Shown here one piece after another: positions 16,847 through 25,251 of a stretch of DNA of 64,000 nt. Source of the DNA: Oecophyllibacter saccharovorans (GTDB taxonomy: Bacteria; Pseudomonadota; Alphaproteobacteria; Acetobacterales; Acetobacteraceae); NCBI RefSeq assembly GCF_006542375.1, contig NZ_CP038143.1:434001-498000 (forward strand), written 5' to 3'. The first letter of the stretch is position 1. The number at the start of each line of letters is the position of its first letter. Made by a program: the position numbers and the translations under genes. Under the pieces are notes generated by a model, which worked only from the letters and a program-made list of their open reading frames with translations, ran no database searches and was not told where the DNA came from.

Positions 16847-17071
16847 TCAGAACGGGCATTCCTCAAAGGCGTGGTTCATCAGGTCGTCATCGTTGATCGG
16901 GGCCTGATAGGCTGAGATCATGTCCGGGTCTTCCGCGCTCGTGCCGCCGGCTTCCGAGCAGAGCACGTTCAAGGCGGCTTCCCGGCTTTCAGCAGGACCT
17001 GCCCATTGCAGGATGCCCCCATCCTGCGGATAGAGCTCATAGGTCGTAGAGGAAGGATCCGGGGAAGTCAT
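16847..17071 (-). CDS. Small acidic hypothetical protein
   Basis: 74 residues, strongly acidic (many Asp and Glu, only one Arg), no signal peptide or membrane segment. A good ribosome site AGGAG lies 9 bases before the ATG, supporting translation. Contains two Cys (LCSEAGG and EECPF). Found between another unknown gene and the tRNA-Arg region. The acidity is reminiscent of small regulatory or nucleic-acid-mimic proteins, but there is no evidence for such a role. Not recognised. Confidence 0.6.
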   Translation of the reverse strand: MTSPDPSSTTYELYPQDGGILQWAGPAESREAALNVLCSEAGGTSAEDPDMISAYQAPINDDDLMNHAFEECPF

Positions 17072-17173
17072 TCGGGGTTCTCCTGCTCACAAGGCTGCAA
17101 GACTTTGCCACCAACAATCTTCAGAGCAAAGCCCAACCCGCCTCTCCTGACAAGCCCAATTCTGCCAGGTCCC

Positions 17174-17611
17174 TCAACCGTTTCGGGGGTCTGGCGCGCG
17201 TTCGGAGCCGGTCGGGGCGTTTCCCGCAGGGTGCGTGACACGCTCGTGCAGACCTGATGCCCGGTCCTGTCCAGCCTGCCAGTGACTGTAGCCTGTCATC
17301 AGCACCAGGGCGATCAGCAGGCTCAGAAAAGCGAGGAACAGCCCGTAAGCCCCTTTCAGGAGCAGGCGCTGGCGCGGAGAAAGGCGTTCAATGAGGGTGG
17401 CCAGCTCTGCTTCTTCTCCGCTCTTCATTGAAGAGGTGGCAGAACCCGTCTTTTCCTCCACCTTTCGCAGCACGGCTTCCCGCAGCGCCTGCAGGGAGGG
17501 ATCAACCCCCATCGCCTCTGAAAGCCGTTCCTCCAGCTCTTCCTCTCCCGGAGCGCTTGCCCCTGGTTTCGGCAGATCTTCATCGCCATGCTGCTCAGCA
17601 ATCTGCTTCAT
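17174..17611 (-). CDS. Hypothetical single-pass membrane protein
   Basis: 145 residues. An acidic N-terminal region (about 1-90, predicted helical, with EELEERLSEAMG and EEAELATLIERLSPRQR) precedes one transmembrane helix (about 98-117, YGLFLAFLSLLIALVLMTGY) and a short polar tail. The topology resembles small membrane-anchored helical proteins with a cytoplasmic N-domain. No family recognised. It is divergent from the phosphatase gene. Confidence 0.65.
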   Translation of the reverse strand: MKQIAEQHGDEDLPKPGASAPGEEELEERLSEAMGVDPSLQALREAVLRKVEEKTGSATSSMKSGEEAELATLIERLSPRQRLLLKGAYGLFLAFLSLLIALVLMTGYSHWQAGQDRASGLHERVTHPAGNAPTGSERAPDPRNG

Positions 17612-17824
17612 TGCGTTACCAGGTTCCTCTGCGGGGGCTTGACGGTTTGTGATTGAGAGCCCGTTGCCCGTTGCCTATGCCTGCACGCCTCATAACACCC
17701 CTTTCCCCAGCGCGGAAAAGAGCCGTGCCAAAAGATGCATGAAAGTTGCATCCGGCAGCGGTTTGGGCCCAGGGTAGAGCTTACACTGCTGCCCAGATCG
17801 AGCCGCCGCATCAACAGGACCGCC

Positions 17825-18292
17825 ATGACCTCTTCACCTTCCTTTCTCTTCGTCTGCACAGGCAATATCTGCCGCTCCCCCCTGGCGGAACTGGCGATGC
17901 GCCAGGAAGCTGAACGGCGCGGGCTGTCGCTGGACATTGATTCTGCCGGCACAGGCAACTGGCATGTCGGCGCACCGCCCGACCACCGCTCACGCGCCAT
18001 TGCCGAAAAACACGGGCTGACCACCAGAGGCCAGCACGCCCGCCAGGTGAAGCCGGAAGATTTTGACCGTTTCACCCATATCGTCGCGTTGGACAGGTCG
18101 CACCTCAAAGCCCTCAAACGCCTCAAACCCGCCCATTCCCAGGCCGAGCTGGTGCTTATGCTTGATGACGTGCCGGGCCGAAAGGGCGACGACGTTGCGG
18201 ACCCTTATTACGGCACACCTGAAGATTTCGAAACGACCTGGCAGGACGTGACCGCTGGCTGTGCCGCTCTGGCACGCAAGGTGCTGGATTGA
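17825..18292 (+). CDS. Low-molecular-weight protein-tyrosine phosphatase
   Basis: 155 residues from the ATG at 17825. The P-loop CTGNICRSPLAE holds the nucleophilic Cys and the phosphate-binding Arg (CX5R), and the general acid Asp is in DPYYGTPEDF near the C-terminus. The upstream frame (30 more codons) lacks family sequence and is not part of the gene. LMW-PTPs dephosphorylate tyrosine kinases or small substrates; the partner is not visible here. Confidence 0.94.
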   Translation: MTSSPSFLFVCTGNICRSPLAELAMRQEAERRGLSLDIDSAGTGNWHVGAPPDHRSRAIAEKHGLTTRGQHARQVKPEDFDRFTHIVALDRSHLKALKRLKPAHSQAELVLMLDDVPGRKGDDVADPYYGTPEDFETTWQDVTAGCAALARKVLD

Positions 18293-18352
18293 ACGCCGTT
18301 TCCAGCTTTGAACGCCCCCTGCGAAGTTTCGTTGAAAAAAGGATATCTGGCC

Positions 18353-19348
18353 ATGCCCACCACGCCAATCACCCCGATGCCTGCTGAGCAGACCTCCACC
18401 GGCCCCAATACCGGTATCGGTCTTCTGGTTCTCGAGACCTTCCCGGAAGATGTCATGGCCCGCCTACGGAAGAGCTTTGACGTGCACAGCTTCACCACTC
18501 TCGAAGCCGTCCAGCCTTATGCCGATAGCATCCGTGCCATTGCGACTGGTGGTGGGCCAGGCGTACCCCCCGCTCTCATGGCCATGCTGCCCAATCTGCA
18601 GATCATCGCCGTCAATGGCGTGGGAACGGACGCCATTGATCTGGGCGAGGCTGAAGCCCGCGGCATCCGCGTCACTACCACGGCCGGACTGCCCACCAGT
18701 GATGTCGCCGACCTGGCCATGGCCCTGACGCTCGATGTCAAGCGTAACATTCTGCCCAATGACCGCTTCATGCGCGAAGGCAGATGGCGTGAGGGGCCGC
18801 CGCCTCTGAGCAGCAGCCTGACCGGTTGCCGTATGGGCATTGCTGGGTTCGGGCAGATCGGCCAGGCCATCGGTCGCCGCGCTCAGGCCTGCGAGATGGA
18901 AGTGGGCTATTTCAGCCGCCGACCGGTCCAGGAAAACGGCAAGCCTTCTCCCCTTCCCTATTTCCCGGATATTCTGTCGCTGGCCAGCTGGGCGGATGTG
19001 CTCATGCTGGTCGTGCCGGGCGGCCCTGCCACCCGCGGCATGGTGAACGCGGAAGTTCTCAAAGCCCTCGGGCCGAACGGATATCTCGTCAATGTCGCCC
19101 GTGGCAGCGTGGTGGATGAGCCGGCCCTGATCGAGGCCCTGCGACACAAGACCATCCGCGCCGCAGGGCTCGACGTGTTCTGGAACGAGCCAGATATCAA
19201 TCCGGCTTTCTTTACCCTAGAGAACACGGTCCTGCAGCCGCATCAGGGTTCGGCGACCGTTCAGACACGTCAGAAGATGGGCGACAATGTCATTGAGAAC
19301 CTGCTTAATTTCTTTGCAGGTAAACCGCTCCTGACCCCGCTTGTCTGA
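18353..19348 (+). CDS. D-2-hydroxyacid dehydrogenase (glyoxylate/hydroxypyruvate reductase-like)
   Basis: 331 residues from the ATG at 18353, which has AAGGA upstream. NAD(P)-binding motif GIAGFGQIGQAIGRR near residue 160; catalytic Arg in NVARGSVVDEPAL, Glu in the FWNEPDINP region and His in QPHQGSAT. This order is that of D-isomer-specific 2-hydroxyacid dehydrogenases, and the sequence is closest in feel to the glyoxylate/hydroxypyruvate reductases. Substrate and cofactor preference are not provable. It lies 60 bases downstream of the phosphatase. Confidence 0.92.
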   Translation: MPTTPITPMPAEQTSTGPNTGIGLLVLETFPEDVMARLRKSFDVHSFTTLEAVQPYADSIRAIATGGGPGVPPALMAMLPNLQIIAVNGVGTDAIDLGEAEARGIRVTTTAGLPTSDVADLAMALTLDVKRNILPNDRFMREGRWREGPPPLSSSLTGCRMGIAGFGQIGQAIGRRAQACEMEVGYFSRRPVQENGKPSPLPYFPDILSLASWADVLMLVVPGGPATRGMVNAEVLKALGPNGYLVNVARGSVVDEPALIEALRHKTIRAAGLDVFWNEPDINPAFFTLENTVLQPHQGSATVQTRQKMGDNVIENLLNFFAGKPLLTPLV

Positions 19349-19368
19349 AAACGCGTTTTTGCTTTCAG

Positions 19369-19401
19369 CCCTGCCCGCTCAATGAGCCTGAGCGGGCAGG
19401 G
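19369..19401. terminator. Strong inverted repeat between convergent genes
   Basis: Perfect 13-bp arms CCCTGCCCGCTCA and TGAGCGGGCAGGG with a 7-base loop, extended by GCGTTTT/AAAACGC outside. It lies between the convergent dehydrogenase and nadK and probably ends transcription on both strands, although neither side has a clean T-run directly after the stem. Confidence 0.6.
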
Positions 19402-19416
19402 GAAAACGCCGGATTT

Positions 19417-20181
19417 TCAGGCGGCAAACTGTTCAGCGATGATGCGCTCCGACAGGGCATGATCAGGATCGAACAGCAGCGTGACTTCCTTGCCCTCAGC
19501 GATTTTGACCGTCACTTCCCGCACGTCTCGGACTTCAGTCGGGCCTGCAACGGCTGAAGTCGGGCGTTTATCTGTATCCAGCACCTCAAATCTCACCACT
19601 GCATCAGCTGGCAGCAGCGCTCCACGCCAGTGACGGGGATGAAAGGGAGAGATGGGAGTCAGGGACAGGAGATCACTGCCAAGGGGAATGATCGGTCCGT
19701 GAACAGAGCGGTTATAGGCTGTCGAGCCCGCAGGAGTTGCCACCAGCACACCATCGCAGGTCAGCTCATCCATGCGGACCCTGCCATCCACTTCAATCCG
19801 GATACGGGCACTCTGGCGGGTTTCACGGTAGAGAAAGACATCATTGAACCCCAGTCCGCACTTCTCTTCCCCCCCAACGGTTGTTGCCTGCATGAAAAGC
19901 GGGGAAATTCTCGTCGGTTCCGCCTGGGCCAGCCGTTTAGTGAGCCCCGCATCGGCCGGGGGGTTCATCAGGAAGCCGACGGTGCCATAATTCATGCCGT
20001 ACACAGGCAAAGCATGGTTGAGCGCCAGAATGCGGTGCAGGGTTTCGAGCATGAAGCCATCTCCCCCCAGGCAGACCAGGACTTCCGCCTCCTGCAGGGG
20101 CACGTTTCCATAGCGTTCCGCCAGACGATGCAGGGCTTTCTGGGCTTCCTCAGTACGTGAAGCGACGAAGGCGATTTTCAT
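19417..20181 (-). CDS. nadK: NAD kinase
   Basis: 254 residues; phosphorylates NAD to NADP. The GGDG motif (CLGGDGFMLETLH), the segment YGMNYGTVGFLMN, the NDV-containing GFNDVFLYRE and CDGVLVATPAGSTAYNRSVHGPI are all characteristic. Length is typical for the shorter alphaproteobacterial form. It is preceded by a secreted unknown and purH on the same strand. Confidence 0.97.
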   Translation of the reverse strand: MKIAFVASRTEEAQKALHRLAERYGNVPLQEAEVLVCLGGDGFMLETLHRILALNHALPVYGMNYGTVGFLMNPPADAGLTKRLAQAEPTRISPLFMQATTVGGEEKCGLGFNDVFLYRETRQSARIRIEVDGRVRMDELTCDGVLVATPAGSTAYNRSVHGPIIPLGSDLLSLTPISPFHPRHWRGALLPADAVVRFEVLDTDKRPTSAVAGPTEVRDVREVTVKIAEGKEVTLLFDPDHALSERIIAEQFAA

Positions 20182-20261
20182 TCGATTCCCTTGCCGATTT
20201 CAGAAAACAGCCAGAAGGCGGAAAGACCAGACCCGTTGCCTGACCCCGGTGGCCTAGGTTT

Positions 20262-20726
20262 TCAGAGCCCCGGATTGACACCGTGAATGATGATGTCATA
20301 GGCGGGCGAGCCCGGATAGGCTCCCATATGCACGTCGTGCAAGCTGGGACAGATAGGGGGATTTCCGGCAATGGCCAGCGCCCAGACCTTTTTTCCCTTC
20401 AGGGCTTTCAGGCCCAGAACTTTCAGAGGCTGGTCCAGGCGCGGATAGGGCAGCAGAGATTCAGGCAGGACCACATCCGTTCCATCGGTGAACATGAAGC
20501 CATCTGGCGTCACGCGACTCACCACGCCGCCGAATACCGGCAACACGTTGACGTCATACTGACAGGGCGCACCCTGGGCCTGCACCCTGCCGACCGATTG
20601 GCTGCCAAGCCCTGCCCCCAGCACCAGAAGGCCCAGAAACACGGATACCCTCCGAACGAAACGTCGCCTGCCGACAGGGCGGGAAGCAGACTGAAAACAA
20701 CTGCAAAACATCTTCTGGCTCATCAT
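20262..20726 (-). CDS. Hypothetical exported protein
   Basis: 154 residues from the ATG at 20726 (AGGGGG precedes it). A twin-basic N-terminus (RRRFVRRVSVFLGLLVLGAGLG) and cleavage near VQAQGA give a clear signal peptide. The mature part is about 105 residues with two Cys (PCQYDV and PICPSL) that could form a disulfide, and ends IIIHGVNPGL. Not recognised. It sits just downstream of purH; a link to nucleotide synthesis is not implied. Confidence 0.65.
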   Translation of the reverse strand: MMSQKMFCSCFQSASRPVGRRRFVRRVSVFLGLLVLGAGLGSQSVGRVQAQGAPCQYDVNVLPVFGGVVSRVTPDGFMFTDGTDVVLPESLLPYPRLDQPLKVLGLKALKGKKVWALAIAGNPPICPSLHDVHMGAYPGSPAYDIIIHGVNPGL

Positions 20727-20770
20727 GTTTCCCCCTGCTCCCTCATTTATCGACGCAGGCGCCGCCGGCC

Positions 20771-22375
20771 TCAATGCCGGAAATGTCTCATTCCAGTAAA
20801 CACCATTGCAATCCCGGCTGCATCAGCTGCGTCAATCACTTCCTGGTCACGAATGGACCCTCCCGGCTGAATGACAGCCGTAGCGCCTGCTTCAATGATG
20901 CTCTCCAACCCATCCGCGAAAGGGAAAAAGGCATCCGAGGCAGCGACAGAATTTTCAGTCAGCGCCCCTTCCTTCCCCGCCGCACGGGCGGCATCACGGC
21001 TTTTGCGCGCAGCGATCCGGGCGCTGTCAACGCGTGACATCTGGCCGGCGCCAATCCCCACCGTCGCCTGCTCGCGCGCATAGATCACCGCATTGGATTT
21101 CACATGCTTAGCCACCCGGAAGGCAAAGAGAAGATCTTCCATTTCCTGCGCAGTGGGCTGGCGCTTGGTAACGACTTTCAGTTCTTTAGGGCGGAGGCGG
21201 CCATTGTCGCGCGTCTGGGCCAGAAAACCTCCGGAAACGGAACGCAGGCTCAGCCCGTCGGCAGCGGCATCAGGCATGCCACCCGTCTCGAGAACGCGCA
21301 GATTTTTCTTTGCCGATAGCACTTCCCGAGCCTCAGGCGTGATCTCGGGGGCCACAATCACCTCGGTGAAGATCTGACTGATCTTTTCAGCCGTCCTGCC
21401 ATCCAGAGGGCGGTTCAGCGCCACAATACCCCCGAACGCCGAAACCGGATCGCAGCGCAGGGCTGCCTCCCAGGCTTCCGCCAGGCTGTCCGCACTTGCC
21501 ACGCCACAGGGATTGGCGTGTTTAACGATCACCACGCTTGGGGCCTGAAACTCGGCTACCGCCTCAAAAGCGGCATCCGTATCGTTGAGGTTGTTGTAGC
21601 TGAGCGCCTTGCCCTGGAGCTGGCGGGCCGTTGCCAAGCCGGGGCGCTGACTGCCGTCCCTGTAGAAAGCGGCCTGCTGGTGCGGATTTTCTCCATAACG
21701 CAGCAGCGTATCGCGCTGTCCTCCCACCATCAGCACAGGCGGCAGCGTCTGGGGCGTCGCTCCTTCAGCCGTTCGGGTGAACCAGCTGGCGATCATGGTG
21801 TCATAAGCAGCAGTATGGGTAAAAGCGGCCGCAGCCCACTCACGTCGCTCTGCCAGGGATGTACCGCCCGTCTGAAGGGCTTCAATAAAGCCCGCATACT
21901 GGTCAGGCGCACACAGAACGGCCACGTCCGTGAAATTCTTGGCCGCAGCCCGCAACATGGCCGGGCCCCCGATGTCAATATTCTCCACGCAGGCAGCCTC
22001 GTCCGCGCCTGACGCAACAGTGCGGGCAAAGGGATACAGATTGACACAGACCAGATCGATCGGCGCGATATCATGCGCTTCCATCTGCGCGCGGTGTGTC
22101 GCCAGATCACGCCGGCCGAGAATCCCGCCATGAATCCAGGGCACCAGCGTTTTGACGCGCCCATCGAGAATTTCCGGAAAGCCGGTATGTTCCGATACAT
22201 CTTTCACGGGGAGGCCGGCTTCACGCAGAATGTGAGCTGATCCCCCGGTGGAAAGGATCTCGACATTAGCGTCTGCCAACGCACGCCCGAGAGTGACCAG
22301 GTCCGTCTTGTCGGAAACCGAAAGCAGAGCCCGCCGGGGCATAAGACGCGGATCAGTCGTCGTGTCTGTTGTCAT
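20771..22375 (-). CDS. purH: Bifunctional AICAR transformylase/IMP cyclohydrolase
   Basis: 534 residues from the ATG at 22375 (40 further upstream codons read as non-family). The N-terminal MGS-like IMP cyclohydrolase domain starts [20 protein letters not shown] and contains [19 protein letters not shown]; the C-terminal AICARFT domain has [26 protein letters not shown] and ends [20 protein letters not shown]. Catalyses the last two steps of IMP synthesis. Confidence 0.97.
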   Translation of the reverse strand: MTTDTTTDPRLMPRRALLSVSDKTDLVTLGRALADANVEILSTGGSAHILREAGLPVKDVSEHTGFPEILDGRVKTLVPWIHGGILGRRDLATHRAQMEAHDIAPIDLVCVNLYPFARTVASGADEAACVENIDIGGPAMLRAAAKNFTDVAVLCAPDQYAGFIEALQTGGTSLAERREWAAAAFTHTAAYDTMIASWFTRTAEGATPQTLPPVLMVGGQRDTLLRYGENPHQQAAFYRDGSQRPGLATARQLQGKALSYNNLNDTDAAFEAVAEFQAPSVVIVKHANPCGVASADSLAEAWEAALRCDPVSAFGGIVALNRPLDGRTAEKISQIFTEVIVAPEITPEAREVLSAKKNLRVLETGGMPDAAADGLSLRSVSGGFLAQTRDNGRLRPKELKVVTKRQPTAQEMEDLLFAFRVAKHVKSNAVIYAREQATVGIGAGQMSRVDSARIAARKSRDAARAAGKEGALTENSVAASDAFFPFADGLESIIEAGATAVIQPGGSIRDQEVIDAADAAGIAMVFTGMRHFRH

Positions 22376-22473
22376 AGGTCTGAGATATCCCGCCCCTCTT
22401 CCCGGCGCAAGACAGCAGAAGCCAGAGAAGCCAGGCCCACACCCGCCTAGCCTCACCCGGAAACGCATGCAGA

Positions 22474-22508
22474 ACAAAAACAGCTCCCGCCACACAGGGC
22501 AGGAGCTG
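22474..22508 (-). terminator. Terminator of the edd-eda operon
   Basis: On the minus strand CAGCTCC and GGAGCTG form a stem with inner GCC/GGC pairs, followed by TTTTTGTT. It begins 36 bases past the eda stop and lies upstream of purH, separating the two units. Confidence 0.85.
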
Positions 22509-22543
22509 CATAGAAACGTTACTGCTCAAGAAGCAGAGAACGC

Positions 22544-23170
22544 TTATTTCTTCAGGCCAAGGGCCTTTGCGCGCTGAGCGACCACTTCCGGAGACGCATC
22601 GCCCGCCGTCAGCCAGGAACCACCGACACAGGCCACGAAGGGCAGAGCCAGCCAATCCTTGTAGGTCTGCTCGGTAATGCCGCCCGTGGGGCAGAACCGC
22701 ACACCCAAGCTGCCGAATACGGAAGCCAGGCTCTTGAGGCCCGGAATGCCACCATTGGTCATGGCCGGGAAATACTTGAAGCGACGCAGCCCCAGATCAA
22801 GCCCGCACATGATGTCACTGGCATTGGCGATGCCTGGCAGGAAAGGAACGCGGTGACGATGAGCCGCTTCCGCCAGCGGACGCGTCAGGCCCGGGCTGAC
22901 CAGGAACTTGGCGCCGGCCTCGGCAGCCTGCTCCACATGCTGGCCATGCAGAACCGTGCCAGCACCGACGAGCGCTCCCGGCACCTTGGACATTTCACGG
23001 ATCACTTCAAGGGCGCAGGGCGTCCGCAGGGTCACTTCCAGGGTGGTGACGCCATTGGAAACCAGGGCCTCGGCCAGCGGGCGGGCCAGAGCAACATCCT
23101 TGACGACCAGCACCGGCATGATCGGGCAGGCGTCCATGATGGCATCAAGTTCCTTAACGAGATCGGTCAT
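22544..23170 (-). CDS. eda: KDPG aldolase (2-dehydro-3-deoxy-phosphogluconate aldolase)
   Basis: 208 residues. Class I aldolase that splits KDPG into pyruvate and glyceraldehyde-3-phosphate, the second unique step of the Entner-Doudoroff pathway. TTLEVTLRTPCALEVI holds the active-site Glu, FKYFPA the Schiff-base Lys, and FCPTGGIT the phosphate-binding loop. Overlaps edd by 4 bases (ATGA), indicating coupled translation. Confidence 0.97.
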   Translation of the reverse strand: MTDLVKELDAIMDACPIMPVLVVKDVALARPLAEALVSNGVTTLEVTLRTPCALEVIREMSKVPGALVGAGTVLHGQHVEQAAEAGAKFLVSPGLTRPLAEAAHRHRVPFLPGIANASDIMCGLDLGLRRFKYFPAMTNGGIPGLKSLASVFGSLGVRFCPTGGITEQTYKDWLALPFVACVGGSWLTAGDASPEVVAQRAKALGLKK

Positions 23171-25038
23171 ACTGTAAACTCCCCAGAGAAATTATCGCCA
23201 ACCTTTTCCAGGTCTTCGTCCATGAGCCGCAGCATGGCCGAACCGCCCTCTTCAGGGCATGGCGCGAAGTGGCGCATCATCGCAAACAGTTCACGGCCCG
23301 TGCCGATATCCGGCTTGACCGGCGGAACGGCTTCACGCGCATCAAACTCTTTTTTGTCGACCAGGACTTCCAGTTTGCCGGTACGGCCGTCGACACGGAT
23401 CATGTCGCCGTCGCGCACCTTGGCAAGCGGACCGCCCACCTGCGCTTCCGGCCAGACATGCACCGCGGAAGGCACTGACCCGCTGGCGCCCGACAGACGT
23501 CCGTCCGTCACCAGGGCCATATGATAGCCCTTGTCCATCTGCACGCCGAGCACGGGGATCAGCATGTGCAGCTCCGGCATGCCGTTGGCACGCGGCCCCT
23601 GATGCAGGACCACCACCACCGTATCCTGATCCAGCTCGCCGTTCTTCTGGGCTGCTTTCACGGCATCCTGCGTATGGAAGACCTTGGCCGGTGCTTCGAC
23701 GACCAGATTCTGCGGCTCGACGGCACTGACCTTGGTCACACCGCGGCCGAGATTGCCTTCCAGCATCTTCAGGCCACCCGTCTTGCTGAACGGATTGCTG
23801 AGCGGACGCAGAACCTCATGGTTCTTGGAAGGCTCGGCCGGCGCATAGACGATGTCCTTGCCCTTGAGGATGGCGCGCTGGGCATAGTCCTTCAGGTTAT
23901 CGCCATAGACGGTCTTGACATCGGTATGGAGCAGATCGGCACTGATCAGCTCGCTGATGACCGAGGGCACGCCACCTGCCTCGTTGAAGGCGTTGATGTC
24001 AGCAGCACTGCTCGGATAGATCTTGGCCAGATCAGGCACCACGTCGGAGAGAAGGTTGTAGTCCTCCCAGTCGATGATGATGCCGGCAGCGCGCGCGATG
24101 GCAGGCAGATGGATGGTCAGGTTGGTCGAGCCGCCGGTGGCCATGAGACCGACGATGGCGTTCACGACCGATTTCTCGGTCACCACTTCCGTCAGCGGGC
24201 GCGGATTGGCACTGTGCAGACCCATCTCGGCAAGACGGTGGATCGCAGCTCGGGTCAGGCCCTGGCGCAGCGGGGTATTGGTGATGGCAAAAGCGGAATC
24301 GGGCATCATCAGCCCCATGAATTCCACCACCATCTGGTTGGTGTTGGCCGTGCCGTAGAAAGTGCAGGTGCCAGGCGCATGATAGGACGCCATTTCGGCA
24401 TGCATCAGCTCGTTCTCGGACACCTTGCCTTCGATGAAGAGCTTGCGGATCTTCACCTTTTCCTCATTGGGCAGGCCAGACGTCATCGGGCCACCCGGGA
24501 TCAGCATGGTCGGCAGATACCCGAAGCGCAGGGCCCCCATCAGCAGGCCAGGCACGATCTTGTCGCAGATTCCGAGCAGCGCAGCGGCTTCATACATGCC
24601 ATGCGACAGGCCCACGGCGGTGGACTGACCGATGACATCGCGCGAAAAGAGCGAAAGGTCCATCCCTTCCTGACCCTGCGTCACGCCGTCGCACATGGCC
24701 GGCGCGCCGGCCGCAACCTGGGCGGTCGCACCCACTTCACGGGCGAACAGCTTGATCTGCTCAGGATAATGCTCATAGGGCTGATGGGCCGAGAGCATAT
24801 CGTTATAGGTGGTGATAATGCCGATATTGGGATGGCGCGGCTTGGGATGGATCAGTTCTTCCTTGATCGCATCGGGTTCGGCAGCCACGGCATGCGCCAT
24901 ATTGCTGCACGACAGGCGCGTACGATTAACACCCTTCTGGCGATTGCGTTCCATCAGCTCCAGGTAACGGCGGCGCGACCCTTTCGACCGCTCGGTCACC
25001 CGGGCTGTTACGCGTTCGACAACGGAATTCAGAGACAT
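23167..25038 (-). CDS. edd: 6-phosphogluconate dehydratase
   Basis: 623 residues from the ATG at 25038. IlvD/Edd-family [4Fe-4S] dehydratase converting 6-phosphogluconate to KDPG. Conserved segments include IGIITTYNDMLSAHQPY, the Cys-containing GAPAMCDGVTQGQEGMDLSL, PGTCTFYGTANTNQM (second cluster Cys), and the C-terminal DGRLSGASGSVPSAVHVWPEA (quoted in part). The paired eda and the lack of a glycolytic locus nearby fit an organism using the Entner-Doudoroff route, as acetic acid bacteria do. Confidence 0.97.
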   Translation of the reverse strand: MSLNSVVERVTARVTERSKGSRRRYLELMERNRQKGVNRTRLSCSNMAHAVAAEPDAIKEELIHPKPRHPNIGIITTYNDMLSAHQPYEHYPEQIKLFAREVGATAQVAAGAPAMCDGVTQGQEGMDLSLFSRDVIGQSTAVGLSHGMYEAAALLGICDKIVPGLLMGALRFGYLPTMLIPGGPMTSGLPNEEKVKIRKLFIEGKVSENELMHAEMASYHAPGTCTFYGTANTNQMVVEFMGLMMPDSAFAITNTPLRQGLTRAAIHRLAEMGLHSANPRPLTEVVTEKSVVNAIVGLMATGGSTNLTIHLPAIARAAGIIIDWEDYNLLSDVVPDLAKIYPSSAADINAFNEAGGVPSVISELISADLLHTDVKTVYGDNLKDYAQRAILKGKDIVYAPAEPSKNHEVLRPLSNPFSKTGGLKMLEGNLGRGVTKVSAVEPQNLVVEAPAKVFHTQDAVKAAQKNGELDQDTVVVVLHQGPRANGMPELHMLIPVLGVQMDKGYHMALVTDGRLSGASGSVPSAVHVWPEAQVGGPLAKVRDGDMIRVDGRTGKLEVLVDKKEFDAREAVPPVKPDIGTGRELFAMMRHFAPCPEEGGSAMLRLMDEDLEKVGDNFSGEFTV

Positions 25039-25125
25039 TGAAAGAAACACTCGCTGTTCGAGGGACGCCCTACAGACAGGAGGGACCATTCCCCCTGAGA
25101 GCCTCGGCATCACATGATCATCCGA

Positions 25126-25145
25126 ACGCACCTGATATGGTGCGT
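25126..25145. promoter_or_regulatory. Inverted repeat upstream of edd
   Basis: ACGCACC-N6-GGTGCGT, a perfect 7-bp inverted repeat with a TGATAT spacer, 88 bases before the edd start and 107 bases after the slt stop. No T-run follows on either strand, so an operator for the edd-eda operon is as likely as a terminator for slt. Confidence 0.35.
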
Positions 25146-25251
25146 CTCGGAAGCATTAAACGCCAACCGGGCTTTTCGGGCAAGCAAGGGAGGGCTGGTT
25201 TCCGCCCAAGGCAGCCACGCATCCTGTGCAGGGCTGCACGCCTCAGCCGGT

